Below are positions 20,877 through 30,877 of a stretch of DNA of 64,000 nucleotides, in pieces (the stretch's first letter is position 1; every line of letters begins with the position of its first letter). This DNA is from Trichomonas vaginalis G3 (lineage: Eukaryota > Parabasalia > Trichomonadida > Trichomonadidae): the NCBI RefSeq assembly GCF_026262505.1, contig NC_067204.1:9953797-10017796 (forward strand), written 5' to 3'. Under the pieces are notes generated by a model that saw nothing but the letters and a program-made list of their open reading frames with translations, ran no database searches and was not told where the DNA came from. Made by a program: the position numbers and the translations under genes.

Positions 20877-21422
20877 ATGAGAAGTAAATCCATCTTAGCC
20901 GGTGCAGTGAATGTTCCTATTGAACCTACATCTAATGTTGATTCAAGAACGACAAATAATATTATAATCAAAAATTACAGCTCCGAAAACTTGAAAGATA
21001 AAGAGCCGGAGCTAAAATCCGTTAATTTAAACACAGCTTCAAACACAAATACTAACAGTGAAGTTAAGTTAGAATATCCACCTCCATTAGAACCAATCAT
21101 ATCGCGTGATGCTCAAGAAGAACTCAAAGGGTTCTCGGGCTCATTGAGCCCTAATCCTTATTCAACTATTCAAACTAATCCTTCAGATAACGTAGACCAT
21201 TACCTCCTTAATTTATACCAAACAATATTACTCAAAGACGATAAGAAGCTTTTGGTAAATCTTATTAGTAAGAATCAAATAATTTTAACAAAGGAGGATT
21301 TAGAAAATGTTATATCAAGAATAACAGGGAAACAGTGCGTTATTGATTATCTTGACCCTGAAATTGAATGTTGCGGTCAGATGCCGGTATTTATGAAAAT
21401 CGGTAGTATTAGAATAATTTAA
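20877..21422 (+). CDS. unknown Maverick protein (181 aa)
   Basis: A serine- and asparagine-rich N-terminal two thirds, probably disordered, then a more globular end (about residues 105-181) with ECCGQMPVF. A GC-rich mini-palindrome (GGGCTCATTGAGCCC) like those in the terminal repeats lies inside the coding sequence at about 21138-21152, encoding GSLSP. No known family is recognised. About 110 bases of spacer follow. Confidence 0.5.
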   Translation: MRSKSILAGAVNVPIEPTSNVDSRTTNNIIIKNYSSENLKDKEPELKSVNLNTASNTNTNSEVKLEYPPPLEPIISRDAQEELKGFSGSLSPNPYSTIQTNPSDNVDHYLLNLYQTILLKDDKKLLVNLISKNQIILTKEDLENVISRITGKQCVIDYLDPEIECCGQMPVFMKIGSIRII

Positions 21423-21534
21423 ACACCAGGAACTACAGGAGTTGAGTTTAAGTATAAATATTCGAATGAATATACAAAACTTTCAACAGAATATAAACTT
21501 TGCTTGAAATATGTTTTAACGAATTAATTTAAAT

Positions 21535-22314
21535 TTATATTTTTATCCCTGGTTCATCATCTAGTCCATTAGCTCTTATATTAGACCAAAAATCAACTTC
21601 TATAGTCATTTGAACAGGAGCTTTAATTTCAATTAGTTCGCCTTGAAAATCAACTAATCTAAATGTCATATCTTTTAAGTGGTGTGGTTGTATTCGAACC
21701 CATTTTCCTTCGTGTCTTAATAAAATCGGAAAATTAGGCATGAATACAGAATTAACGGCGTAACAGAACGATTTATATTCTATAACAGAATTTTTATTAT
21801 TAACTCCTGAAATTCCTGTTACATTACTTATTTTTGATTCAACATATAAACAGTTTCCATAACAGATGTAGGGCGCAGACTTCATTTCAATTATATATTT
21901 TTGATTTTCAATAGAAGATTTCAACGGTAATTCTTGATGATAAGCACCTAGTAATAAACGTGCTCGATGAGTCATATCAGTAATTTTAAATTCTTTTTCG
22001 GAACTGAATTTTATAGTTCCTGAATCAGTTAATTCACAGTTAAGGGCTCCGTTAAATTTTTCATCAATGAGATCCTGAATCTTTTTCTCTAACGTATCAA
22101 TATCATATTTATTTCTTGCTTTAAAATGAATTTCAGTACTAATACCATCAATTTCAAATGTAATGAAATCGTTAGTGTCTGTTATAACAAATGAAGCGAT
22201 AGTGCTAAAATCAAGAACTCTGAAAGCTAGTGGTTCATTCTGAAGACCAAGGTTAGTTTGTAATTTTAATGTCCCGTAATCATTAGGATCAGTACTTTGC
22301 AAATAGAACAACAT
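21535..22314 (-). CDS. virion-type protein (259 aa), possibly penton/minor capsid
   Basis: Beta-rich 259-residue protein without enzymatic motifs. It has internal phrases such as FRVLDFSTIASFVITDTNDF near the N-terminus and FRLVDFQGELIEIKAPVQM near the C-terminus. The gene at 37719 is of similar build. Polintons usually carry a single-jelly-roll minor capsid gene, and this is a candidate by position and style only. It is divergent from the fibre-like gene at 22334, with 19 bases between the starts. Confidence 0.55.
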   Translation of the reverse strand: MLFYLQSTDPNDYGTLKLQTNLGLQNEPLAFRVLDFSTIASFVITDTNDFITFEIDGISTEIHFKARNKYDIDTLEKKIQDLIDEKFNGALNCELTDSGTIKFSSEKEFKITDMTHRARLLLGAYHQELPLKSSIENQKYIIEMKSAPYICYGNCLYVESKISNVTGISGVNNKNSVIEYKSFCYAVNSVFMPNFPILLRHEGKWVRIQPHHLKDMTFRLVDFQGELIEIKAPVQMTIEVDFWSNIRANGLDDEPGIKI

Positions 22315-22333
22315 TTTTATTCTAATTAAAAAT

Positions 22334-23317
22334 ATGAGTATATCCGCATATTCTTATGAAGCTGATAGGGCGAAAAGATTAATTTTTGGTTCATACACGT
22401 TTTCATTTGATGATGAGCATTTAATAATCACTGATGGAAAAACTGAACATTATATCTCATGGAAAGAATATGAAAAATTTATTCCAATATTAACGCCATG
22501 TACAATGCCTTTCATAAAGGACGGTGAAATTATTGAAAAAGATAACACAACAGTATATAGGTCTGTTTATGAAGCATTAGAATATATGTTGAATTATAAT
22601 CCCGAAAGATTTGACCCAAGCACTACGCCATGTGCAATGCCCTTTATTAAGGATGGTGAAATCGTAAGAGTTCCGAATTCAACGGTTTATACAGCTGTTC
22701 AAAACAGTTTACAAAACATTTTAGCGAATATCTTTAATTCAGAAACTACAGAAATAAAATTACCGTATATAACAGATGCTAAAGAAATTAAATCAAGAAT
22801 TACAACATTATTTACGTTACTTAATGATTTAATGACTTATATAATTAATACTCCCCAGCCGACTACGGCATTTGATCCAAATTCGACGGTTTGCAGTGTA
22901 CCTTTCATTAATGACAGTTCAGTAATTGAATTAAGGGATTCGACAGTAAATGAATCATTAAAGGCTTCATTAATGAAAATCATTGATTTTAACTCATTCA
23001 TGAATACATATAATTCATTCATTAATGTTTCATACACTTCTAAAGAAGGTGAGCCAAAAACTATTGATAAAGCGGTGTATGAAATCAAAGCATCAATGAC
23101 GAAATTGAATTCGTTAACTTTTGATGGTGATAGTTCCGTTAACAGCATGACATCAGGAAAAACGATTTTAACGAAAGAATATTTAAAATCTCATGTTAGT
23201 GAGTTCGTTGAAATTGAAAAAGAAGGCGGAATTAAGTTCGATCCACTGGGTTTCATTTTCGACTTAGCGAATGCGGGTGTTAGTTTCGCTGAATGGACAA
23301 TATATAGAGTGAAATAA
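22334..23317 (+). CDS. fibre-like repeat protein (327 aa)
   Basis: Contains three to four copies of a module reading TPCTMPFIKDGEIIEKDNTT then VYRSVYEAL (about residues 55-215). The copies are TPCTMPFIKDGEI, TPCAMPFIKDGEI and TVCSVPFINDSSV. The regular spacing and lack of catalytic motifs suggest an elongated or trimeric fibre. It is followed by a decayed fibre-type stretch and then the collar-domain gene at 23807, so this part of the element looks like a host-attachment cluster. The assignment is inferred from build only. Confidence 0.5.
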   Translation: MSISAYSYEADRAKRLIFGSYTFSFDDEHLIITDGKTEHYISWKEYEKFIPILTPCTMPFIKDGEIIEKDNTTVYRSVYEALEYMLNYNPERFDPSTTPCAMPFIKDGEIVRVPNSTVYTAVQNSLQNILANIFNSETTEIKLPYITDAKEIKSRITTLFTLLNDLMTYIINTPQPTTAFDPNSTVCSVPFINDSSVIELRDSTVNESLKASLMKIIDFNSFMNTYNSFINVSYTSKEGEPKTIDKAVYEIKASMTKLNSLTFDGDSSVNSMTSGKTILTKEYLKSHVSEFVEIEKEGGIKFDPLGFIFDLANAGVSFAEWTIYRVK

Positions 23318-23806
23318 ATGCAATATGGACGTTTTTGGGGTCAAAAGCGGGAATGGGTGAGCTTGTAGAATGCTGCAAGAACATTAGGTGAAACGGGAAA
23401 TTTTGTAGATGGTTTTAAAAGACTTGTTTCAAATGTTTTAACAAACACAAAGAAATTATTTTAGATATACCATACATAACGGACAGATTTTCGAACAGGT
23501 AGCAACAAACCCTCCGGTTTATGGCTGCGTTGATGATGGCTTAGAGACATAAAGCCTCGTAGCGGCGAGGGCGAAGCCACGAAGAAAGGAGAAACAGAGG
23601 ATACGGGTCAGGTTATTCGAGACATTAAAAAACGTGTATCCCGAAGTTATTGATTTATTTAGAGGTGTTAATGATTCGATTTCAAATCATTCTATAACCC
23701 TTGATGAAGAGAATAAATTAACAGATTATATATTCGTCATTATTGCAGAACTAATGAAGAGAATAAATGAAAAAGGATAAGCTGATATCATTAATGTAGT
23801 GATGTA
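23318..23806. other. decayed coding remnants between the two fibre genes
   Basis: Short protein-like pieces in plus-strand frames resemble parts of the flanking fibre genes. Between them lies a GC-rich patch at about 23535-23585 (AGCCTCGTAGCGGCGAGGGC). No whole gene can be supported. Confidence 0.4.
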
Positions 23807-25288
23807 ATGATGAAAAGAAATTTTGACTCATTATTTACAGAACCGAAAACAGAATATAGTCTTTATGACGTAATTACTGAATTAATGAAAAAGATTAATG
23901 ATAATAAGAGTTCTGGCGGAAGAGTTGAATTAGAGGTGAATGATGTTAATGAGAAATTAGATAATAAAGCAGATAAAAACCATGTTCATTATATAAGTTC
24001 AGATGAACAGATTATAACGGATTATCATGGATATTTAACACAGGATGAAGAAGTGAAGACGGAAGATGTTAATGAAAGAAGATATAAATTCATTCGTGCT
24101 GAAAGTTATGACATACGCTGTACTGTACAGTATGACACAGGTAAAGCACCAGAAGCATTTGGTTATAACGATGAAATTTATGCCTCTAGTTTCTTTGTTA
24201 ACGGTGTATTAGTTGAACCAAGATTTATGTTGAGAGTTAAGGCAAAAATAACCGTTGAAGATGCTATTAAAAGTAAAGCTGACAAAGATGAACTTGACGC
24301 AACGAACAAAGTTTTGAAATCTCATAAACACAATATCTCCGATATAAATGAACTTCAAGCTACATTAAATAGTAAAGCAGACAAGAACCATACACATGAA
24401 TCCTTCACTACTGTTAGAGCAGACGACATAATATTGAACTATACCCTTGGTTCAAGTGCACCTTTAGAGAATCCAAGTACATGCGTAAAAGATACACTAA
24501 ACTCCTTAAATAACAAATGTATAAATATCGAAGGTCATGTCAGAAACTTTGAAACATATGAACTACCAGCAATGTTAGATAAAAAAGCAGATATAGAACA
24601 TACACATAACTCCTTCTCAACTGTTGCTATAGAAAGTATTGAAGGAACGGTTGGCGGAACTGGTGGGGATGCATTATATTATAAACCTCCTAACTTTCCA
24701 CAAGGTTTAACATCGAATGAAAACATAACAACGAAGAAAGACATTAGCTGTAAAAATGTTTATGTCATGGATGATGAAAATAATGTTAAATTCACTGCTC
24801 AGGATTTATATGATAAGAAAGCAGACAAAACAGAGCTTCAAACATTAAAGACTGAAATACTTCAAACATTATATCCTATAGGCTCTATTTATACGTCAAT
24901 GAACTCAACAAATCCCGCAACAGTTCTGGGTTTTGGTACATGGCAGCAGATTGTAGACAAATTCTTATACTGTGCTAACTCTTCAAAGCAAACAGGAGGT
25001 TCGAAGAAAATTACTGAAGCAAACTTACCTGCGCACACTCATACAGGAACTACAAACTTTTCTGGCGACCATAGCCACTCATTAAGAGACCACTCATTAT
25101 ACAACTCAGACTATAAAGCTGGCAATGACGTTTTATCTCCATCTTATAACAATTCAGCAAAAAAGACTTTTCGACCAACTGAACCAGGAGGTAATCATAC
25201 ACATACATTTACAACAAATCCAACAGGCTCGGGTGAAGATTATATGCCACCATTTATGACTGTATTCGCATGGTACCGTCTTGAATAA
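23807..25288 (+). CDS. fibre protein with phage-like tail-collar domain (493 aa)
   Basis: The N-terminal two thirds hold repeated NKADKNHTH-type modules (DNKADKNHVHYIS, NSKADKNHTHESF, DKKADIEHTHNSF), typical of trimeric fibre shafts. The last roughly 140 residues read YPIGSIYTSMNSTNPATVLG, FGTWQQIVDKFL, ANLPAHTHTG and end YMPPFMTVFAWYRLE. This is the pattern of phage tail-collar and baseplate short-fibre tips (T4 gp10/gp12-like), also seen in some giant-virus and Polinton-like fibres. Histidine pairs in HTHTG and NHTHTF could bind metal in a trimer. It probably serves host attachment. The gene looks whole and lies just upstream of the integrase. Confidence 0.8.
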   Translation: MMKRNFDSLFTEPKTEYSLYDVITELMKKINDNKSSGGRVELEVNDVNEKLDNKADKNHVHYISSDEQIITDYHGYLTQDEEVKTEDVNERRYKFIRAESYDIRCTVQYDTGKAPEAFGYNDEIYASSFFVNGVLVEPRFMLRVKAKITVEDAIKSKADKDELDATNKVLKSHKHNISDINELQATLNSKADKNHTHESFTTVRADDIILNYTLGSSAPLENPSTCVKDTLNSLNNKCINIEGHVRNFETYELPAMLDKKADIEHTHNSFSTVAIESIEGTVGGTGGDALYYKPPNFPQGLTSNENITTKKDISCKNVYVMDDENNVKFTAQDLYDKKADKTELQTLKTEILQTLYPIGSIYTSMNSTNPATVLGFGTWQQIVDKFLYCANSSKQTGGSKKITEANLPAHTHTGTTNFSGDHSHSLRDHSLYNSDYKAGNDVLSPSYNNSAKKTFRPTEPGGNHTHTFTTNPTGSGEDYMPPFMTVFAWYRLE

Positions 25289-25307
25289 AATCTTTATTTT
25301 TACATAA

Positions 25308-26384
25308 ATGAGTTTAAAAGAAGTATTCGAATCATCACCGTGGAGGTCATTTAAAAAATTCTATGAAGCTGCAAAGAATGCGGGATTTAATGATAGAACA
25401 GAAATTAAGAGATTTTATGATGAAAATATAGTTCATCAGGTAAAAGTTAATCCTTACGATTATTACCTTCCCATTTACTCGAAAACCCATGATGCATATC
25501 AATTTGATACACTCGTTCAGAGTAAGAAAGGAAGAAAGCCACCATTTTTGATTTTCATTAATGTTAATACACGTAAAGCTTTTGCGTATATAATGAAAAA
25601 TAAAGGAACAAAAGAAGTTTTAAGAGTTTTGCAGACGTTTGTGGCAGAACATCATCCCACTTCATTAACTTCAGACCAGGATTCAGCATACCTCAGTAAT
25701 GAAATTACAGAATTTTTGATTAAACATAACGTTACTCATTACACGACTGAAGACCATAACCATAATATTTTAGGTATCATTAATCGTTTCATTCGAACGC
25801 TAAGAGATTTAAATAAAGAAAGAGATTTTACGGAGGAATCAATGAATAAAGTCATTAATGCTTATAATAAGTCCACCCATAACAGCACAGGATTTAAACC
25901 AAACGAAATGACTTCAAAAGAGGAGGATGAATACATAAAACAAAAGAGAATGTTAACGGAGGAAAGAAGAAGTTCATCATTACTGCCAGGAACTAAAGTT
26001 AGAATCATTCTTGAACATAAACCACATGAAAAGGTAAGAAATCAGTTAAGTGATGATTATTATATCGTTGATTCCTCACAGGGTAATGGTTATTTAATTA
26101 AAGCAGCTGACCATTCGGTTGCGTTTTATCCACGATTTCGATTAGTTGAAAGCGAAAATGGAAGATTAGCTAAAACGGTTGATGAAGCGAAAAGAGGTAT
26201 AGTTAATAAAATTGTGAGTTATGATGAAGACAAAGATGAATACACTGTCATTTATGAAGGAGGTGTGGATGATAAAATTCCTTCTACAAATTTGAGAGAG
26301 TCAAAGCCAACACATCTGGGACCATTAGAGCGGGAGTACTGGAAAGATAAAAATATGCCAGAAAGAATAAGAAAATTCTTCTAA
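25308..26384 (+). CDS. retroviral-type integrase of Mavericks (c-integrase)
   Basis: Encodes 358 residues. An N-terminal helical part is followed by an rve-like catalytic core (about residues 55-200). The candidate acidic residues are the D in QFDTLVQSKKG, the D in TSDQDSAYLS, and a third position in the helical segment after HNHNILGIINRFIRTLRD. The C-terminal part has basic beta segments (GTKVRIILEHKPHEKVR) and a chromodomain-like stretch (GIVNKIVSYDEDKDEYTVIY, then EGGVDDKIPSTNLRES). These enzymes join the element's ends to target DNA and make 5-6-bp duplications, consistent with GTAGG here. The frame looks whole. Confidence 0.9.
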   Translation: MSLKEVFESSPWRSFKKFYEAAKNAGFNDRTEIKRFYDENIVHQVKVNPYDYYLPIYSKTHDAYQFDTLVQSKKGRKPPFLIFINVNTRKAFAYIMKNKGTKEVLRVLQTFVAEHHPTSLTSDQDSAYLSNEITEFLIKHNVTHYTTEDHNHNILGIINRFIRTLRDLNKERDFTEESMNKVINAYNKSTHNSTGFKPNEMTSKEEDEYIKQKRMLTEERRSSSLLPGTKVRIILEHKPHEKVRNQLSDDYYIVDSSQGNGYLIKAADHSVAFYPRFRLVESENGRLAKTVDEAKRGIVNKIVSYDEDKDEYTVIYEGGVDDKIPSTNLRESKPTHLGPLEREYWKDKNMPERIRKFF

Positions 26385-26439
26385 ACTAAATATATTTTAT
26401 GTCTGAAGTTAATTAGTTAATAATGTAGCGGATGAACTG

Positions 26440-26525
26440 CAGAAATATATTTTATCGTAAATGATTAGATCTAACCCGATATCTAACCCGATTTCTACCC
26501 TCATGAATTTTCATGAATTTCCTTA
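26440..26525. repeat. ATCTAACC-type repeat copy between integrase and KilA-N genes
   Basis: The run GATCTAACCCGATATCTAAC, then CCGATTTCTACCC and TGAATTTTCATGAATTT, matches the inner part of the terminal repeats (ATCTAACC words then GTGAATTTTC). It is preceded by TATATTTTATCGTAAATG. A related layout with CTCACC in place of CTAACC is in the satellite of the first element. Confidence 0.65.
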
Positions 26526-26590
26526 AGATAGAAAAAATAAAGTTAGTTTTATTTTTATTTATTTTTTTTATTTTGTATGTAAGAACAAAA

Positions 26591-27256
26591 ATGTCAGTCG
26601 AAGCACAGACGTTCACGAACAAATCTAATGGCGAAACATTCACAAAAGGCACTTATAACGGTATTGAAGTCTTACGTAGAGACAAGGATGATTACATTAA
26701 TGCAACAAAGATGGCAAGAGAAGCGGGAAGGTTAAACCATTTAAACAGATTTCTCAATAGTGCTAAAATGCAGGAAATTCTTGAGTTTTGGTTGAAAGAA
26801 TACGGTCAAGCCAAAAGTGGCTCGACCTCAAAACAAGCATTTTATGAGCTTACAAAGGGTGTCATGAATGAATTCAAAGGTATTTACATACATCCTGACC
26901 TCGTTCATTTTGTTGCTGAATGGTGCTCTGTAAAGTATGCATTTTATGTCAAAGATATTATGGACTCCATAGACAAGAAAGTTCATGAGAAATTAGATGA
27001 AGAAGAACTTGAAGATACAGTAGAGAATGCTAAACCTTTGTTTGAAGAAGAAGTTAGAAAAATGCATGAAAAACAATTAGAACATGAACGTGAGATATGT
27101 TATGGTTATAGAGATTCTCCATACGAACTAGACCAATGGGAACAAGAAGATTTAAAGAGAGAATTTAGAGAATATGAACTCGCTAAGATAGCATTAGAAG
27201 CTGCAGAAAAGAAGTTAAAAGTTTGGGGTCGTTTTGTACAAAAATATTGTGAGTAA
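26591..27256 (+). CDS. KilA-N domain protein
   Basis: From the ATG at 26591 (MSVEAQTFTNKSNG) the protein has a KilA-N domain. It is marked by YNGIEVLRRDKDDYINATKM, LNHLNRFLNSAKMQEIL and IYIHPDLVHFVAEWCS. A charged coiled coil follows (about residues 130-221). KilA-N domains bind DNA and are frequent in phages and large DNA viruses. The longer in-frame extension upstream is AT-rich low-complexity sequence, so the internal ATG is the better start. The gene looks whole. Confidence 0.88.
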   Translation: MSVEAQTFTNKSNGETFTKGTYNGIEVLRRDKDDYINATKMAREAGRLNHLNRFLNSAKMQEILEFWLKEYGQAKSGSTSKQAFYELTKGVMNEFKGIYIHPDLVHFVAEWCSVKYAFYVKDIMDSIDKKVHEKLDEEELEDTVENAKPLFEEEVRKMHEKQLEHEREICYGYRDSPYELDQWEQEDLKREFREYELAKIALEAAEKKLKVWGRFVQKYCE

Positions 27257-27735
27257 ATGAACCATTTATTTTTATCATAAACGACCAAAAAATATATTTT
27301 ATCGTTAATGGTTTCAGTGTCACCACGTCACCATGTGTCACCTGGTTAATTAACTTCTTTTAAAAATGATGACAGTATGACATTTAGACAACAGGTACGA
27401 AAGGAGGAAGGCATTTATGAATTATTTTTGAATAACTGATGGTGTCACCACGTCACCATGTGTCACCAGGTTAATTAATTTCTCTTAAAATTACTGACAG
27501 CATGACATTTAGACAACAGTCCAGGAAATAAATTTTATCGTTTATGTTTACGTTAATGTTTCGTAAATGTTTTCATTAATTATGAACGTGTCACCATGTC
27601 ACCATGTCACCAGGTTAATTAACTTCTTTTAAAAATGATGACAGTATGACATTTTGACAACAGTCCAGGAAATTTGATGCAGTCCAAAAATAAAGTTAGT
27701 TTTAAAATTATTTTTATTTTTTTATTCCTATATAA
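27257..27735. repeat. iteron-like repeats upstream of the helicase gene
   Basis: Three copies of a module: GTCACCACGTCACCATGTGTCACC (or a variant), then GGTTAATTAACTTC, then a stretch with GACAGTATGACATTT and GACAACAG. They start at about 27317, 27441 and 27588. Two inverted copies lie downstream of the helicase gene (30060-30300). The repeat is rich in GTCACC words in an AT-rich setting, as expected of protein-binding iterons. Confidence 0.75.
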
Positions 27736-30045
27736 ATGACAGCAACAAACAACAACAGCAACTATATCGTTTCTGATGAAAAAGTTATTGATTCATTAGC
27801 TGAGGAATTAGTTACGGCAGAAACTAAAACCCTCAACGAAAGAATTGGTGAAAACAAGATTGATTTACATAACTACCTCAAACACGATGGAGGAAGAGGA
27901 AGGAAAACTGGTATGGCTTTATTAGTAAATAAAATTTCAAATTTAACGATTATGGATGTTGATATCAATAAATCATACAATGATGAACTTAAAGAAACGG
28001 TTAGAAAAGATATTTTATCAAAACTTTCGGATCAAGATGTTATCGTTAAAACCGCTTCAGGAAGTCTTCACATTTATTGTAACACTAATTTCTTCTATTC
28101 AGTTTCGAACAGAATGATTAAATGCTATTCCTGCAATGATTATGATATTGACATAATGACTTCTATGGATGATTCAAAGCGTTCTTTAGTAGTTATGGCT
28201 GATTCAAGAGTTCGCAAGAATGCAACAGAACCAATCAATACATACTCATTCATTCGTGGAAGTTATGACTCGACCATAACTAGAACCGTAAACGATATAT
28301 TAAATGATTTGAATATTAAGGTAAGAGTTGAACAGAAGAACGAAGAAATAAAGACTATCATGAATGAAAACAAAGATGTAAACATTGACGATAAACTTGC
28401 CCAGAGCATAGTTGATGGCATCAGTGATTTTGAAGTACATAATGACGGTGGAAACATGAATTTAGAAAAAGAAGTTACATTATTCACACTGTTTCAAGCA
28501 ATTAATTCGTTACCTAATCATTTAATTAATGAAGCATACGATAACGTTTATAACTTCTGCAGTTTAATTGAAAATGCAAAAAGTAATTTTGAAAAAGCAC
28601 GTAGTAGATATGCACATTTAATGACTTCTCCATTTGTTTTAGTGAAGATTCTAAAACTATATCAAAAGGAATATTATGATGAATATGTTTTACCTTTATT
28701 ACGTAAGCCAAAAATAACATTTGATATCAAACTTGATGATTCATTCTTGATAACAGATATTAGACGCAAGGCTGAAAATCATCAGTATAAAAACAGTTCT
28801 GAAGTAATTGAGGATTTATCACGTGTAATCCGTTTTGTAGATTGTGGAAACAAATATTTCATTCAAAAGGACTATAATATCACGAAAATGAATCAAATAT
28901 CATTCGTTCTTCAATCAAACATGAAAGAGTCACTCAAAATGATTAAATTATTTAAAGAAGAAGGTAAAACCATAACAGCATGGGACGTACTACTAAATCA
29001 ATTATCCTCATTAACCGTTAAGGGTGTTTGCTTTAAATCTGATTCTCCAGATGTTTTCTCAACGTTTAAGGTTATAAATACAACGTTCTCGAAAAACCAG
29101 ATTACTCAAAAATTGAGATGTTTATGAATTTCATTAAAGAAGCCATTTGTGATAATAACGATGAAGTGTATAAATACCTTCTCGGCTGGATTGCATCAAT
29201 GATTCAACATCCTGGAATCAAGAATGAAACAGCAATTATTTTGAAAGGACTTCAGGGAACAGGTAAAAACAGATTTACAGACATTATTTCTGAACTTCTC
29301 GCCGGTTATTCATGTAAAAACATTACCGAAATAAGTGAGCTAACGGGTAATTTCAATTCAGTAGTTGAGAATAAAATGTTTCTTGTACTTAATGAACTCA
29401 AGAATGTAGGTGAAGACAGACTCGCAAACTTCAACGCTTTGAAATCAATTATTACGGATAATGAGATTAGAATTAATGAAAAGAATCAACCCAGAAGAAC
29501 TGCCCAGAATGTTACAAACTTCATTTTCGTAACTAACAACGTCTACCCTGTCAAAATTGAAGTTGGAGACAGAAGATACGTAGTTTTAAGAGTTAATGGT
29601 AAATTTAAGGGTCAATTTGATTACTTCAAGAATTTAATGGATTCATGCACTAAGGAATTTTATGATAATTTACTGACGTATTTTATGCAATATGACCTTT
29701 CATCATTTAATGTACGAATCATACCGATGACTGAAGCCAAACAAGATTTAATAGAATTATCAACAAATCCTTTAGATGAATGGATAAATACACATTATGA
29801 TGAATTGTGTGCAGGTATGACGTGTAAAAATGCTCTATTGCTGCAAACCATCAGACATGAAAGACAAAAACTTTCAAATGAGCATTAAGGATAAATGTGA
29901 TAGGAAACAGAGAAGAATAGATGGTAAACAAACATGGTGTTATGTTTTGAAAGAAGAAATGAAAGGATTATATAAACAGGTTGAACCAAACGATAATGAG
30001 GATTCATTTACTGACGATGAAATACCTGTAAATGAAGCTTTATAA
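27736..30045 (+). pseudogene. D5-like SF3 helicase/primase, broken
   Basis: The 3' half carries Walker A KGLQGTGKN, a Walker B-like FLVLNELKN and motif C FIFVTNN, closely parallel to the helicase of the first element. The 5' half resembles the primase-polymerase-like N-terminal region of viral D5-type proteins (LLVNKISNLTIMDVDINKSY, SGSLHIYC). The gene is broken in about two places. It is flanked on both sides by inverted copies of the GTCACC repeat. This helicase lacks the 48-bp minisatellite. Confidence 0.8.
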
Positions 30046-30310
30046 AGTATGATTTGAATTTATTTTTGCATTAATCCTGCTGTGATGTCAAAATGTCATG
30101 CTGTCAGTAATTTTAAGAGAAATTAATTAACCTGGTGATACATGGTGACGTGGTGGCACCATCAGTTATTCAAAAATAATTCATAAATGCCTTCCTCCTT
30201 TCGTACCTGTTGTCTAAATGTCATACTGTCATCATTTTTAAAAGAAGTTAATTAACCAGGTGACACATGGTGACGTGGTGACACCTTCAGTTATTCAAAA
30301 ATAAATTTTC
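30046..30310. repeat. inverted iteron copies downstream of the helicase gene
   Basis: Two modules in reverse orientation to those at 27317-27700, for example TTAATTAACCAGGTGACACA followed by TGGTGACGTGGTGACACC. With the upstream set they bracket the helicase gene. Confidence 0.75.
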
Positions 30311-30778
30311 TTATAAAGCTTCAGGGTCTATTTCCTCAATTACTTCACTTCCTTCTTCATCATATTCAATCGTTGCTTCCTCAATTACTGGTAGGAGCTT
30401 ATTGATTATATCTTTATTCGTTATTGTCTTCAGAGATGAAGGATAATATTTCACAACTACTTCACCTTTCTTGTATTCTTTCTGCTGCGATAAATCTAAA
30501 ACAATGCTGAAAAATTCAACGTTAGAGTTCTTCATAATCGTATAATGTGTATCTTTGATATTTACAAATATTCCTTTCTGTTTAAGTAATACTGCTATTT
30601 CATGTGGTGTGTAACGTTTTCTGTCAATAATGATAGTGTATGGTTTAACGAACTGACCGTATTTAGATTCTTTCACAAACTTTTTATTGAATATAACGTT
30701 CACGTTTATCGCGTTACTGAACTCACCCTTAACAGCAGTAGCGAGAGCATTGTATGAATAGAACTTGTATTCAGACAT
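30311..30778 (-). CDS. unknown Maverick protein (155 aa)
   Basis: A 155-residue protein, lysine- and tyrosine-rich with an acidic end (EEATIEYDEEGSEVIEEIDP). No family is recognised. It lies back to back with the DNA polymerase gene (about 100 bases between the starts, very AT-rich). It could be a DNA-associated or terminal-protein-like factor by position, but nothing in the sequence proves this. Confidence 0.55.
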   Translation of the reverse strand: MSEYKFYSYNALATAVKGEFSNAINVNVIFNKKFVKESKYGQFVKPYTIIIDRKRYTPHEIAVLLKQKGIFVNIKDTHYTIMKNSNVEFFSIVLDLSQQKEYKKGEVVVKYYPSSLKTITNKDIINKLLPVIEEATIEYDEEGSEVIEEIDPEAL

Positions 30779-30877
30779 TATTTTATTAAAATTAAAAATA
30801 TAAATTATTTTAAAAAATTAAGTTTATTTTTAAATTATATTTTTTACGGAAAATATTTTTTTTATTTTCCATAATAG

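Noticed and set aside
20877-21422. Adenovirus-type cysteine protease of the Maverick
   Set aside because: I looked for the His-Glu-Cys pattern; the ECCGQMP stretch lacks the His and context, so no protease is called.
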